A stretch of DNA of 64,000 nucleotides, taken from contig CAZTMT010000004.1 of NCBI GenBank assembly GCA_964615335.1, forward strand, positions 1 to 64,000, given 5' to 3'. Positions 34,724-42,997 of the stretch are shown here, one piece after another; the first letter of the stretch is position 1, and each line of letters opens with the position of its first letter. A program made the translations under genes and the position numbers. Origin of the DNA: HR10 sp964615335 (GTDB lineage Bacteria > Acidobacteriota > Blastocatellia > HR10). The notes under the pieces were generated by a model. It did not search any database, had not been told where the DNA came from, and worked only from the letters and a program-made list of their open reading frames with translations.

Positions 34724-35110
34724 ATGCGTATGGTGCTTTTGATGCAAACGGATCCGATCTACGCGTATCTGCCGATTGTCGTTCTTTTTCTCATCGCGGT
34801 GCTTTTTCCGGCTCTCGTTCTGGGGATCGGGCGGCTCTTGCGTCCTCTGAAGCTCGAAGCGCCCAAGCTCTCCCCTTACGAGTGCGGCGTGGATCCGGTT
34901 CTGGATGCCCGCGAGCGGTTCTCCGTGCGGTACTACATCATCGCCATGCTCTTTCTGATCTTCGATGTGGAGACGGTCTTCCTCTTCCCGTGGGCGGTCA
35001 TCTACGATAAACTCGCCCTTTTTGGCCTGATTGAGATGGCCATCTTCTTGGGCCTTCTCATTGTGGGCTATTATTACGCGTGGCGAAAAGGAGCCCTGGA
35101 ATGGACGTGA
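34724..35110 (+). CDS. nuoA: NADH-quinone oxidoreductase subunit A
   Basis: Complex I membrane-arm subunit. The 128-aa protein has three helices (~14-36, ~70-90, ~100-120), the conserved LSPYECGVDP loop and FLIFDVETVFLFPW. Both motifs define NuoA/NdhC. The ATG at 34724 (MRMVLLMQTDP) gives a nearly leaderless message; ATG 34742 (MQTDPIYAYLP) is an equally good start and I cannot decide. No ribosome site is evident. It overlaps nuoB by ten bases. Confidence 0.93.
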   Translation: MRMVLLMQTDPIYAYLPIVVLFLIAVLFPALVLGIGRLLRPLKLEAPKLSPYECGVDPVLDARERFSVRYYIIAMLFLIFDVETVFLFPWAVIYDKLALFGLIEMAIFLGLLIVGYYYAWRKGALEWT

Positions 35111-35640
35111 ACCTGGAAGAATACGCGCAGGCTGGGGGGTTTTTGACGACGACGGTGGACACCGTCTTCAACTGGGCGCGCAAATCGGCGCTCTGGCCGA
35201 TGACTTTTGGGCTCGCCTGCTGCGCCATCGAGATGATGGCCACCGGAGCCTCGCGCTTTGACATTGATCGGTTCGGAGCGGGGGTTTTTCGCCCGAGTCC
35301 TCGGCAGTCGGATTTGATGATCGTGGCCGGGACGGTGACGCTCAAGATGGCGCCCATTGTGCGCCGCGTTTACGATCAGATGCCGGAGCCCAAGTGGGTC
35401 ATCGCCATGGGAGCATGTGCTTCGGTCGGAGGACCTTTCGATTCCTATTCGACCCTGCAGGGGGTGGATCGTGTCGTGCCGGTGGATGTGTACATCCCGG
35501 GATGTCCGCCTCGGCCGGAAGCTCTGCTCTATGGGCTGATGCGCTTGCAGGATAAGATCATGCGCGAGCATCCGAGCCTTTACATCTTCGGCCGGGAGCG
35601 CGTCGTGCGCGCTGTGCCGATCGCTGCCGAAGCTGTGTGA
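35101..35640 (+). CDS. nuoB: NADH-quinone oxidoreductase subunit B
   Basis: Holds the N2 [4Fe-4S] cluster, the last one before quinone. The 179-aa protein has the cluster cysteines in FGLACCAIEMM, MGACASVGG and PGCPPRPEALLYGLMRLQ. The start at 35101 (MDVNLEEY) has AAAGGAG upstream and overlaps nuoA by ten bases. It is followed by a methyltransferase in a GTGA overlap. The remaining nuo genes are absent from this site. Confidence 0.95.
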   Translation: MDVNLEEYAQAGGFLTTTVDTVFNWARKSALWPMTFGLACCAIEMMATGASRFDIDRFGAGVFRPSPRQSDLMIVAGTVTLKMAPIVRRVYDQMPEPKWVIAMGACASVGGPFDSYSTLQGVDRVVPVDVYIPGCPPRPEALLYGLMRLQDKIMREHPSLYIFGRERVVRAVPIAAEAV

Positions 35641-36845
35641 ACAGCTCCCTCAGCCCCTCTTCGATCTCCCCTTCGGACGGAAACCCTGTGTGCTCGGAAG
35701 ATCGCGTGGGGAGTTCATTCTCCATGCGACGGCTTGAAGAGAAGCTCAAGGCGCGCATTCGAGAGAAAGGGGCCATCCCTTTCCGGGACTTCATGGCGGC
35801 GGCTCTTTACGACCCGGAGCACGGATACTACATGCGGTCTGTGCAGATCGGCGCGCGCGGAGATTATCTGACCAGTGCGCATCTGCATCCGATTTTTGGA
35901 GAGCTGCTGGCCGCCAAGTTCAGAGCGCTCGGGCGGGACCTCCGGGAAGCGGCTCGACATGTGGGCTCTCCCGTGACGATTCTGGAATGGGGAGCCGGAA
36001 CGGGACGCCTGGCGGCCGATGTCCTGTCTGCTCTTTTGCGGGATCAGGAGCCCGAGTTCTCCTTTCGGTACTGGATTCGGGAGATCAGCCCGCATCTGCG
36101 CGAGCAGCAGCGTCGAACGTTATCGGGATATCCTCAGGTCTCCTGGGTACAGGAGGAGGATCTGGCCGCCAGCCCCATCGTGGGCATTGTCTTCTCCAAT
36201 GAGCTTCTGGACAGCTTCCCCGTGCACCGCGTTCTGAAAGAAAAGGGACAATGGAGAGAGCTTTATGTGACGCTTCGCGGGGAGAAGCTGGCCTGGACGC
36301 TCGGCCCATTGACGCAGCCCGAAATCGCGCTCTATTTCGAGCAGATTGGGATTTCACTCAAGCCGGGGCAGATCGCCGACATCGCCTGGGACGTGGTCGG
36401 CTGGTTTGAACGGTTGGCTTCCTTTGTGCAGCAGGGATATGTCGTGACGATTGATTACGGAGAGACGGCCTCCCGTCTGTATGGCCAAGGGCCTCCGGAG
36501 GGAACGCTTCGCTGCTTCTTCCGTCGTCAGATGGTGGATGATCCTCTGGTACGCGTGGGAGAGCAGGACATCACGGCTGATGTGGACTTCACCCTCTGCA
36601 TGAGAGCGGGTGAGAGATTCGGCTTTGAGGTCGTGGAGTTCACGACTCAGTGGGAATTCCTCTGCCGGTTGGGACTCATCGAGCGGGCGAGTGCTCTTTT
36701 GAGGGAACCGGTTGGGGGAGCGGAAGATCTGGCCTCTCGACTTGCGCTCAAACACCTGGTGCTTCCCGGTCCGTGGGGAGAGCGCTTCAAGGTCCTCATC
36801 CAGAAGAAAAGGACGGCTGACGGGCGCCCCCTGGCGGTCACCTGA
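35637..36845 (+). CDS. MidA/NDUFAF7-type SAM-dependent methyltransferase
   Basis: The 402-aa protein matches the COG1565/MidA family. It has REKGAIPFRDFMAAALYDPE and HGYYM, the SAM-binding ILEWGAGTGRLAADVL, FSNELLDSFPVHR and the GYVVTIDYGE segment. Mitochondrial NDUFAF7/MidA methylates an arginine of the complex I subunit NDUFS2 (NuoD homologue). Here it is translationally coupled (GTGA) behind nuoB, which supports a role in complex I assembly; this is inference. The start could also be ATG 35724 with GGGGAG upstream. Confidence 0.88.
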   Translation: MNSSLSPSSISPSDGNPVCSEDRVGSSFSMRRLEEKLKARIREKGAIPFRDFMAAALYDPEHGYYMRSVQIGARGDYLTSAHLHPIFGELLAAKFRALGRDLREAARHVGSPVTILEWGAGTGRLAADVLSALLRDQEPEFSFRYWIREISPHLREQQRRTLSGYPQVSWVQEEDLAASPIVGIVFSNELLDSFPVHRVLKEKGQWRELYVTLRGEKLAWTLGPLTQPEIALYFEQIGISLKPGQIADIAWDVVGWFERLASFVQQGYVVTIDYGETASRLYGQGPPEGTLRCFFRRQMVDDPLVRVGEQDITADVDFTLCMRAGERFGFEVVEFTTQWEFLCRLGLIERASALLREPVGGAEDLASRLALKHLVLPGPWGERFKVLIQKKRTADGRPLAVT

Positions 36846-37012
36846 GATCGTTCGATCACGAGGCTTCCGGACAGCGCGGGAGGAGGACCTATCGGAGATT
36901 GGTTCCTCGGAGAATTCCCCTCGGCGGTTTCTCGCGGCTGGCGTAAAATTTTCCCGGGCAAGCGGCCGGAGGCCGCGCTGGCGAGGCCCACTGGAGGCAC
37001 AAGGAGTGCGGG

Positions 37013-39697
37013 ATGAGGAGGCGGAGGCAAAAGCCGAATGCTTTCAAGCCGGCACGGGCGGCCCCAGAGCCGTCCTCATCGGGATGGCGATCGCGAGCGA
37101 TCTCGTGGGGGCTTCGGGGGCTGGGGGTCTGCTGTGTGCTCGGGCTGGTCGCCCTCTTCTACTTCTACGTGGAAGCCGAGCAGGATCTGGACGCGTGGCT
37201 TGCGGGGCGTCTGGGGCAGGGTGAGCCGACGGTCTTTTATGCTGCACCGAGTCGCCTTCGGATCGGGCAGCGCTTCTCTCGCGGGCAACTTCTGGAGCAT
37301 CTCAGCCGCGCGGGATACGCGGCTATTGACAAGACGGCCGACCAGTGGCGGGGGCGGTATCGAGTCACGCGCCAGGGTGTGGAGATTTGGCCGGCCGAAT
37401 CGTCCGTGGAGGCGCGCACGGCGGCCGTGCGGGTCGTATTCTCCCGGGATGGCTCGCGAGTGGAACGGCTTGTGGATCTCTCTTCCGGTCGGGAGAGAGA
37501 GGAAGTCCTTCTGCCTCCCGAGCCGATCGGCTCGATCGTCTCTACGCTTGGGATTTCTGGGGGGGCGGCTCGCCAGGACCGAGGTCTGCGCCTGCAGGTC
37601 GAGTACGCCCAGCTTCCCCGGCATCTCGTTCAAGCGATTGTCGCGGTTGAGGACAAGCGGTTCTTCGAGCATACGGGCGTGGACTACCTGGGCATCCTTC
37701 GCGCCCTGTGGCGCGACCTTCTGGCCGGAGGGGCCGTTCAGGGAGGTTCGACGATCACGCAGCAGTTGGTCAAAAACATCCTGGTTGGCTCCGAACGCAC
37801 GCTCCGGCGCAAGGTGCGCGAAGCTTTTCTCGCGCTGGCTCTGGAGCGGCGGCTGAGTAAGGAGGAGATCTTCACCCGCTATGTCAATGTCATCTATTTG
37901 GGGCGGCGCGGCCCTGTTTCGATCTACGGCGTCGGAGCTGCCGCGCGAGAATATTTCGACAAGGACGTCTCGCAGTTGACGCTCTCCGAATCGGCCTTCC
38001 TGGCGGGAATCATCCATCGGCCGGGATATTATCTGAGCCGGACGCACGATCCGGAGGTTGTGGAGCGCGGGCGGCGCCGTCGCGACTTCGTCCTGGATCG
38101 GATGGTCGAAGAGGGGTTCATCACTCCGGCTGAGGCCGAGCGCGCCAAGCGCGCGCCGCTTCGCTTGCACTTTCGCGCCAAGGGCGTGGGGACCGAAGCG
38201 GGCGCCCCCTACTTTCTGGACTACGTGCAGGAGCAGTTGGCCGAGCTTTTCCCGGCGAGCGATCTGGGGCGGCTCGGCTATCGCGTCTACACGACCATTG
38301 ATATGGATCTTCAGCGGGCGGCCACGATGGCTCTGATTCAGGGATTGGAGCGGTTGGATCGGGAACTTCTGCGGCGTCCCTATGCGATTCCTCCGGGGAC
38401 GGTGCAGGGGGCCCTGGTGGCGCTGCATGCGCGCACAGGGGAGATCCTGGCGATGGTGGGAGGGCGCAACTATGAGGAGAGTCAATTCAATCGGGCGGTT
38501 GATGCGCGCCGGCAGCCCGGATCGGCCATCAAACCGTTTGTGTACGCGGCGGCTCTGGAGTCCGGAGAACGTGAGGGAAAACCCATCACGCTGGCCGACC
38601 TCTACATGGACGAGCCGCGCACGTTCGAGGGGGGATATGCTCCGCGCAACTTCGGCGACACGTATCTCTTTCGCCCGGTGAGCGTGCGCGAAGCCCTAGC
38701 GCGCTCGCTCAACGTGGTCACCGTACAGATCGCACAGGATGTCGGATATGCGACGGTCGCCCGCATGCTCGAACGCTGTGGGCTGCCTCGTCCTCCGGCG
38801 CAGGCGGCGACGGCTCTGGGAGCCTCTGAAGTCACCCCCCTGGAGCTGGCCGCTGCGTACACGGTCTTCCCCAACGCGGGGACTCGCGTTCTGCCTTTCT
38901 CCCTCACGCGCATCGTCTCCCCAGAAGGGCGGGTCCTGCTTGAGAACCAGACGCGGCGCATTGACGTCTTATCGCCCGCAGTGGCCCATCTGGTGACAAG
39001 TGCTCTTCAGAGCGTCATTGCGGAGCCTTATGGAACGGGGCATGCTGCGGCCACCTTAGGTCTTTCGGCTATTGCCGGGAAGACCGGAACGGCGCAGCGC
39101 AGCGATGCCTGGTTCGCCGGATTCACTCCGGAGATTGTGTGCGTCGTCTGGGTGGGGCTGGATGACAATCGGCCGCTGCCTCTGGCCGCCTCTCGGGCCG
39201 CTCTCCCCATATGGATCGCCTTCATGCGGCAAGTCGCGGCGCTTCGGCCCGATCTGGTGGCCGGGAGTTTCACTCCTGCCCAGGGAGTTGTCGAGCATAT
39301 CGTAGATCCGCAAACGGGCCTCCGCGCGACCGATCACTGTCCCGAAACGCGCGTGGAGATCTTCATCGAAGGGCGGGAGGTCACCGAACTCTGCACGCTT
39401 CATCCGGGTCAGCCCCTTGAAGAATTGCCTCCGGTGGAAGTTCCCCCCGAGGACTCCTCCCTCCCGATTCCTCCGAAAGAGGAACTCCCTCCGGTTCCGA
39501 CGGTTCCCCCAAAACCACCAGGGCCTCTACGCGCTCCCGATTCCCCTCACGCACTCCCCCCAGTTCCGACAGTTCCTCCAAAACCCCAAGGGCGGCCTCT
39601 TCGCACGCATCCCTGGAGAGATTCCTCGCGCGAACGAAAGATCCGGCTGGAGGCCGAGTCTTCAGTGATTCGCACCCCAGATCCGGCTCGCTCTTGA
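37013..39697 (+). CDS. Bifunctional penicillin-binding protein 1b
   Basis: Class A PBP that polymerises glycan strands and crosslinks peptides. The 894-aa protein has a cytoplasmic basic stretch, one membrane helix (~34-52), a UB2H-like domain (~65-130, YRVTRQGVEIWPAES), glycosyltransferase motifs EDKRFFEHTGVDYLGI and GGSTITQQLVKN, and transpeptidase motifs PGSAIKPF (SxxK), SLN and KTGTA. The UB2H region identifies the PBP1b type rather than PBP1a. The C-terminus has two Pro-rich repeats (LPPVPTVPPKP). AAGGAG precedes the ATG at 37013. Confidence 0.92.
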   Translation: MRRRRQKPNAFKPARAAPEPSSSGWRSRAISWGLRGLGVCCVLGLVALFYFYVEAEQDLDAWLAGRLGQGEPTVFYAAPSRLRIGQRFSRGQLLEHLSRAGYAAIDKTADQWRGRYRVTRQGVEIWPAESSVEARTAAVRVVFSRDGSRVERLVDLSSGREREEVLLPPEPIGSIVSTLGISGGAARQDRGLRLQVEYAQLPRHLVQAIVAVEDKRFFEHTGVDYLGILRALWRDLLAGGAVQGGSTITQQLVKNILVGSERTLRRKVREAFLALALERRLSKEEIFTRYVNVIYLGRRGPVSIYGVGAAAREYFDKDVSQLTLSESAFLAGIIHRPGYYLSRTHDPEVVERGRRRRDFVLDRMVEEGFITPAEAERAKRAPLRLHFRAKGVGTEAGAPYFLDYVQEQLAELFPASDLGRLGYRVYTTIDMDLQRAATMALIQGLERLDRELLRRPYAIPPGTVQGALVALHARTGEILAMVGGRNYEESQFNRAVDARRQPGSAIKPFVYAAALESGEREGKPITLADLYMDEPRTFEGGYAPRNFGDTYLFRPVSVREALARSLNVVTVQIAQDVGYATVARMLERCGLPRPPAQAATALGASEVTPLELAAAYTVFPNAGTRVLPFSLTRIVSPEGRVLLENQTRRIDVLSPAVAHLVTSALQSVIAEPYGTGHAAATLGLSAIAGKTGTAQRSDAWFAGFTPEIVCVVWVGLDDNRPLPLAASRAALPIWIAFMRQVAALRPDLVAGSFTPAQGVVEHIVDPQTGLRATDHCPETRVEIFIEGREVTELCTLHPGQPLEELPPVEVPPEDSSLPIPPKEELPPVPTVPPKPPGPLRAPDSPHALPPVPTVPPKPQGRPLRTHPWRDSSRERKIRLEAESSVIRTPDPARS

Positions 39698-39811
39698 AAT
39701 AACGCCGGAAACGTCCTACTATTCATCGCTCCGAGAAGATGTGAGGGACATTGTGTCCGCATATCCTGTAGAGGAAGCATCTGGGACAACAGGGGAGAGG
39801 GGAGGGAAGCC

Positions 39812-40900
39812 GTGAGCACGGGTTTATGGATCCGAGTCGGTGTCGGCGTCCTTTCGCTGATTGGAGCCAGCTTCCCGATGGGCGCTCCTTCCCTGGGGCA
39901 AGAGGGCGGATCAGCTCCGCGGAGCGACCTGCTCTTCCCGGGCGAGGAGAGGCATCTGGCCAATATCCGGCAGCTCACCTTCGAAGGGGAGAACGCCGAG
40001 GCCTACTTCTCGGCCGATGGGAAGCAGCTCATCTTTCAATCCACGCGCCCACCGTTTCGATGCGATCAGATCTTCGTCCTGGACCTTCAGAGAGGGGACG
40101 TGCGGCTCGTCAGTACGGGGAAAGGAAGGACGACCTGTGCCTACTTCTTCCCGAAAGGGGATCGCATCCTCTACTCCTCGACGCACCATGTGAGCGAGGA
40201 GTGTCCTCCTCCGCCGGATCGCACGCGCGGCTATGTGTGGGCTCTCTATGAGGGGTATGACATCTTCTCGGCGCGGGCCGATGGGTCTGATCTGCGGCAG
40301 CTCACGAATACGCCAGGATATGATGCGGAGGCGACGATCTCTCCCGATGGCAAGAAGATCGTCTTCACCTCGATGCGCGATGGCGATCCGGACATTTACG
40401 TCATGGATGCCGATGGGCGCAACGTCAAACGCCTGACGCGCACGCCGGGATATGACGGAGGCGCTTTCTTCTCCCCCGATGGGAAGCGCATCGTGTATCG
40501 CGCGCATCATCCCCGCGATCGAGAGGAGTTGGCCGCATTCCAGGACATGCTCCGATCGGGAGCGTTGCGCCCGATCCGGCTGGAGATCTACATCATGGAT
40601 GCCGACGGATCGCGGCAGCGCCAGGTCACCAACAACGGCGCAGCCAACTTCGCTCCCTTCTTCCACCCCGATGGCCGGCGGATCATCTTCTCCTCCAATT
40701 TCCACGATCCGGAGCGGCGCAATTTCGATCTCTTCCTCATTCGGGACGATGGGACGGGACTGGAGCGCATCACTTTTCATCCGGCCTTCGATGGTTTCCC
40801 CATGTTCTCGCCCGATGGGAAGAAGCTCGTCTTCGCGTCCAATCGCAACGCTCGACGTCCGGGCGAGACCAATATCTTCATTGCCGACTGGATCCCATGA
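39812..40900 (+). CDS. Secreted PD40/TolB-like beta-propeller protein
   Basis: The 362-aa protein has an N-terminal signal peptide (about residues 1-30) followed by six PD40-type propeller units, each with a 'FSPDGK/RI' core (e.g. ATISPDGKKIVFTSM, AFFSPDGKRIVYRA, PMFSPDGKKLVFAS). TolB family members of Tol-Pal carry this propeller, but no Tol-Pal genes are here and the N-terminal TolB domain is missing, so tolB itself is not claimed. The GTG at 39812 fits the signal peptide and GGGAGGGAAG precedes it. Probably a periplasmic or surface protein. Confidence 0.85.
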   Translation: MSTGLWIRVGVGVLSLIGASFPMGAPSLGQEGGSAPRSDLLFPGEERHLANIRQLTFEGENAEAYFSADGKQLIFQSTRPPFRCDQIFVLDLQRGDVRLVSTGKGRTTCAYFFPKGDRILYSSTHHVSEECPPPPDRTRGYVWALYEGYDIFSARADGSDLRQLTNTPGYDAEATISPDGKKIVFTSMRDGDPDIYVMDADGRNVKRLTRTPGYDGGAFFSPDGKRIVYRAHHPRDREELAAFQDMLRSGALRPIRLEIYIMDADGSRQRQVTNNGAANFAPFFHPDGRRIIFSSNFHDPERRNFDLFLIRDDGTGLERITFHPAFDGFPMFSPDGKKLVFASNRNARRPGETNIFIADWIP

Positions 40901-40940
40901 TCCCGAGGCCATACGACGGCCCTGTGGGAGGGAACACGCG

Positions 40941-41354
40941 ATGAGGTATCATCACAGCCGGCATTTCTCCATCGAAGAGGCAGAAGCACTGCGCGCGCGA
41001 TGGCAGCCGCAGATCGAGCGAATGGCTGAGCTGGCGCGGACGCTCTCCGCTCGCGGATTCGATGTGCGCCGGGGCCGCTATCGGCCGGGATTTCATCCGG
41101 ATCACCTGGGACCTTATCCTCCTCAGGTCAGAGAACTCTCGGAGATCATCGAGCAGCTTCACCGGGAGGGAATCCTCGTGAAGGGGCTCGAGGAAGGACT
41201 CGTAGATTTCCCGCATCTCTGTCCCGATGGGCGCGAGGTCTACCTCTGCTGGAGAGTGGGAGAACCGAGGCTCGCCTACTGGCATCCTCTGGATACGGGA
41301 TTTGCGGGCCGGCGTCTGCTGGAAGAATTGCGCTCCGATACGGGCAGAATGTGA
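40941..41354 (+). CDS. DUF2203 family protein
   Basis: The 137-aa protein matches the DUF2203 pattern: HFSIEEAEALRARW at the N-terminus, GLVDFPHLCPDGREVYLCW and AYWHPLDTGFAGRRLL at the C-terminus. Function is unknown for the family. GGGAGG precedes the ATG. The stop overlaps the patatin gene start by four bases (GTGA), so they are likely co-translated. Confidence 0.8.
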   Translation: MRYHHSRHFSIEEAEALRARWQPQIERMAELARTLSARGFDVRRGRYRPGFHPDHLGPYPPQVRELSEIIEQLHREGILVKGLEEGLVDFPHLCPDGREVYLCWRVGEPRLAYWHPLDTGFAGRRLLEELRSDTGRM

Positions 41355-42385
41355 TCGAATCGCAGGCGGTGTCTCTAGTGGGTGAGGAGCGTCGCCATCT
41401 GTGCTGGGGAGGCGTTCGCCCGGAAGCGGCCATTCGGAATATCTGGCGTCGCAAGGAGGAGAGGGAGGCCGGACAGGGGACGCCCACCGCGCGCAAGACC
41501 GCGTGCGTTCTGCAAGGGGGAGCCATGCGCGGTGTCGCGAGCGCCGGAGCCATCGTGGCACTCGAAACGCTCGGATTCACCCACGCTTTCGACGCCGTCT
41601 ACGGCTGCTCGGCCGGAGCGATCAATGGGGCGTACTTTCTGGCCGGGCAAGCCGCTTTCGGGACCTCGATCTATTATCAGGACATCGCCAATCGCCGCTT
41701 CATCAACCTCGGACGATGGCGCAAGATCGTGGACATGGATTTTCTCTTCCAGGAGATCATCGCGCGCAAGAAGCGGCTCGATCTTGAGCGCGTGCGGCGA
41801 AACCCCACGCCTCTCTATATGGTTGCGACCGATGTTCTCACCGGACGCGATGTCCTCTTCTGCAGTCATGATGAACGAACCGACCTGTTGGGCGCTCTTA
41901 AGGCGAGTGCTGCTTTGCCCATTTTCTACCCTTATCCCGTCGCTCTCGGGGGACGTCTTTACGTGGACGGGGGGCTTGTGGATGCGATCCCTCTGGAGCG
42001 GGCTGTGCGCGATGGATGTACGGATATCCTTGTCGTTTTCACCGTCCCGAAGGACTATCGGGCGCGCCCTCCCAACGCCCTGGAACGGGCCTTGGCCGCC
42101 GCCAGCTTGCGCCCGCTCAGTCCGAGTCTGGAGCAGGCTTTCCTTCACCGGCATGAGGCGTATAACCGCGCGCTCGATTTGGCGCTCGGACGCCGACCTG
42201 TGGACCCGGAGGTGAATATCGCCGCGCTCTTTCTCGATCCGACGCTTCCGCTGGGGCGTCTGACCAAGGACGTGCGCGTCCTCAAGCAAGCGGCTATCGA
42301 GATGGGCTGTCTCACGCTGGAGCTTTTCACCGGGAAGAGGTATGAGCCGGTCGAGCTTCTCCATTTCATGCCACATCAGTTGTAG
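41351..42385 (+). CDS. Patatin-like phospholipase
   Basis: The 344-aa protein has the patatin Ser/Asp dyad: oxyanion motif GGAMRG (56-61), nucleophile GCSAG (S87) and DGGLVD with the catalytic Asp (about 206). The family hydrolyses acyl groups of phospholipids or glycerolipids. No signal peptide is seen, so it may act in the cytoplasm. It is coupled to the DUF2203 gene by a GTGA overlap. The first ~45 residues are probably not conserved, and a start further in, near the KTACVLQGGAMRG segment, is possible. Confidence 0.87.
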   Translation: MIESQAVSLVGEERRHLCWGGVRPEAAIRNIWRRKEEREAGQGTPTARKTACVLQGGAMRGVASAGAIVALETLGFTHAFDAVYGCSAGAINGAYFLAGQAAFGTSIYYQDIANRRFINLGRWRKIVDMDFLFQEIIARKKRLDLERVRRNPTPLYMVATDVLTGRDVLFCSHDERTDLLGALKASAALPIFYPYPVALGGRLYVDGGLVDAIPLERAVRDGCTDILVVFTVPKDYRARPPNALERALAAASLRPLSPSLEQAFLHRHEAYNRALDLALGRRPVDPEVNIAALFLDPTLPLGRLTKDVRVLKQAAIEMGCLTLELFTGKRYEPVELLHFMPHQL

Positions 42386-42534
42386 GGGCGATTGGCCAGT
42401 CGTCCCTGCTGGGACGCTGGAAGAACACCGTCGGGCTCCGGGCGGCCCTTGAGCGCGCGCTGGGAGCGTGACTTTTGCTTCTTAAGGTGGGACCGATCAC
42501 AGGGAAGGGGAGAATCAACTGGAGGAGAGAGAAT

Positions 42535-42867
42535 ATGGGGAACAAAGAGCTGCCGGATGTTCTGCGAGAATTCGCCGAGAAATATCCGGCCGTCTGGGAG
42601 GCGTACAACCGGCTGGGAGAGGTGACGGCCGCAGCCGGGCCGCTGGATGAGCGCACGCAGCGTCTGGTGAAGCTGGCTCTGGCTATTGGAGCCGGGCGCG
42701 AGGGAGCCGTTCATTCCCATGCGCGTCGAGCCTTGCGCGCTGGGCTCACGCCCGAAGAGTTGATTCACGTCGGGTTGCTGGCCATCACGACGATCGGATG
42801 GTCCGGGGCCTTCGCCGCCATCACCTGGATCCAGGATGTTCTGCCCAGGGAGTCCCGGCCAGAATAA
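42535..42867 (+). CDS. Carboxymuconolactone decarboxylase-family protein without the CxxC
   Basis: The 110-aa protein has the AhpD/CMD fold pattern (LVKLALAIGAGREGAVHSHARRAL, AGLTPEELIHVGLLAITTIGW). In AhpD the redox CxxC sits where this protein has AVHSH, so peroxidase activity is unlikely; the conserved His is kept. GGAGGAGAGAGAAT precedes the ATG at 42535. It is a single-gene unit between the patatin gene and a hairpin. Confidence 0.82.
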   Translation: MGNKELPDVLREFAEKYPAVWEAYNRLGEVTAAAGPLDERTQRLVKLALAIGAGREGAVHSHARRALRAGLTPEELIHVGLLAITTIGWSGAFAAITWIQDVLPRESRPE

Positions 42868-42870
42868 GAA

Positions 42871-42890
42871 GGTCCTCCGCAGGGAGGACC
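42871..42890. terminator. Hairpin between convergent genes
   Basis: GGTCCTCC and GGAGGACC pair perfectly around GCAG, downstream of the CMD gene (plus) and the first amidohydrolase gene (minus). No T-tract follows, so a bidirectional terminator is only suggested. Confidence 0.5.
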
Positions 42891-42997
42891 CAGGACACGC
42901 ATCGTCTGGAGCGGCTCGGGCGGAGAGCTGACGATCCCGCTCAGACGCTCCGGCCCGGGGGCCGAGATCCCTCAGGCGGCGGAGGACCGCGTGCGGT

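Noticed and set aside
39812..40900. Calling the PD40 protein TolB
   Set aside because: The N-terminal TolB domain is missing and no tolQRA-pal genes are adjacent.
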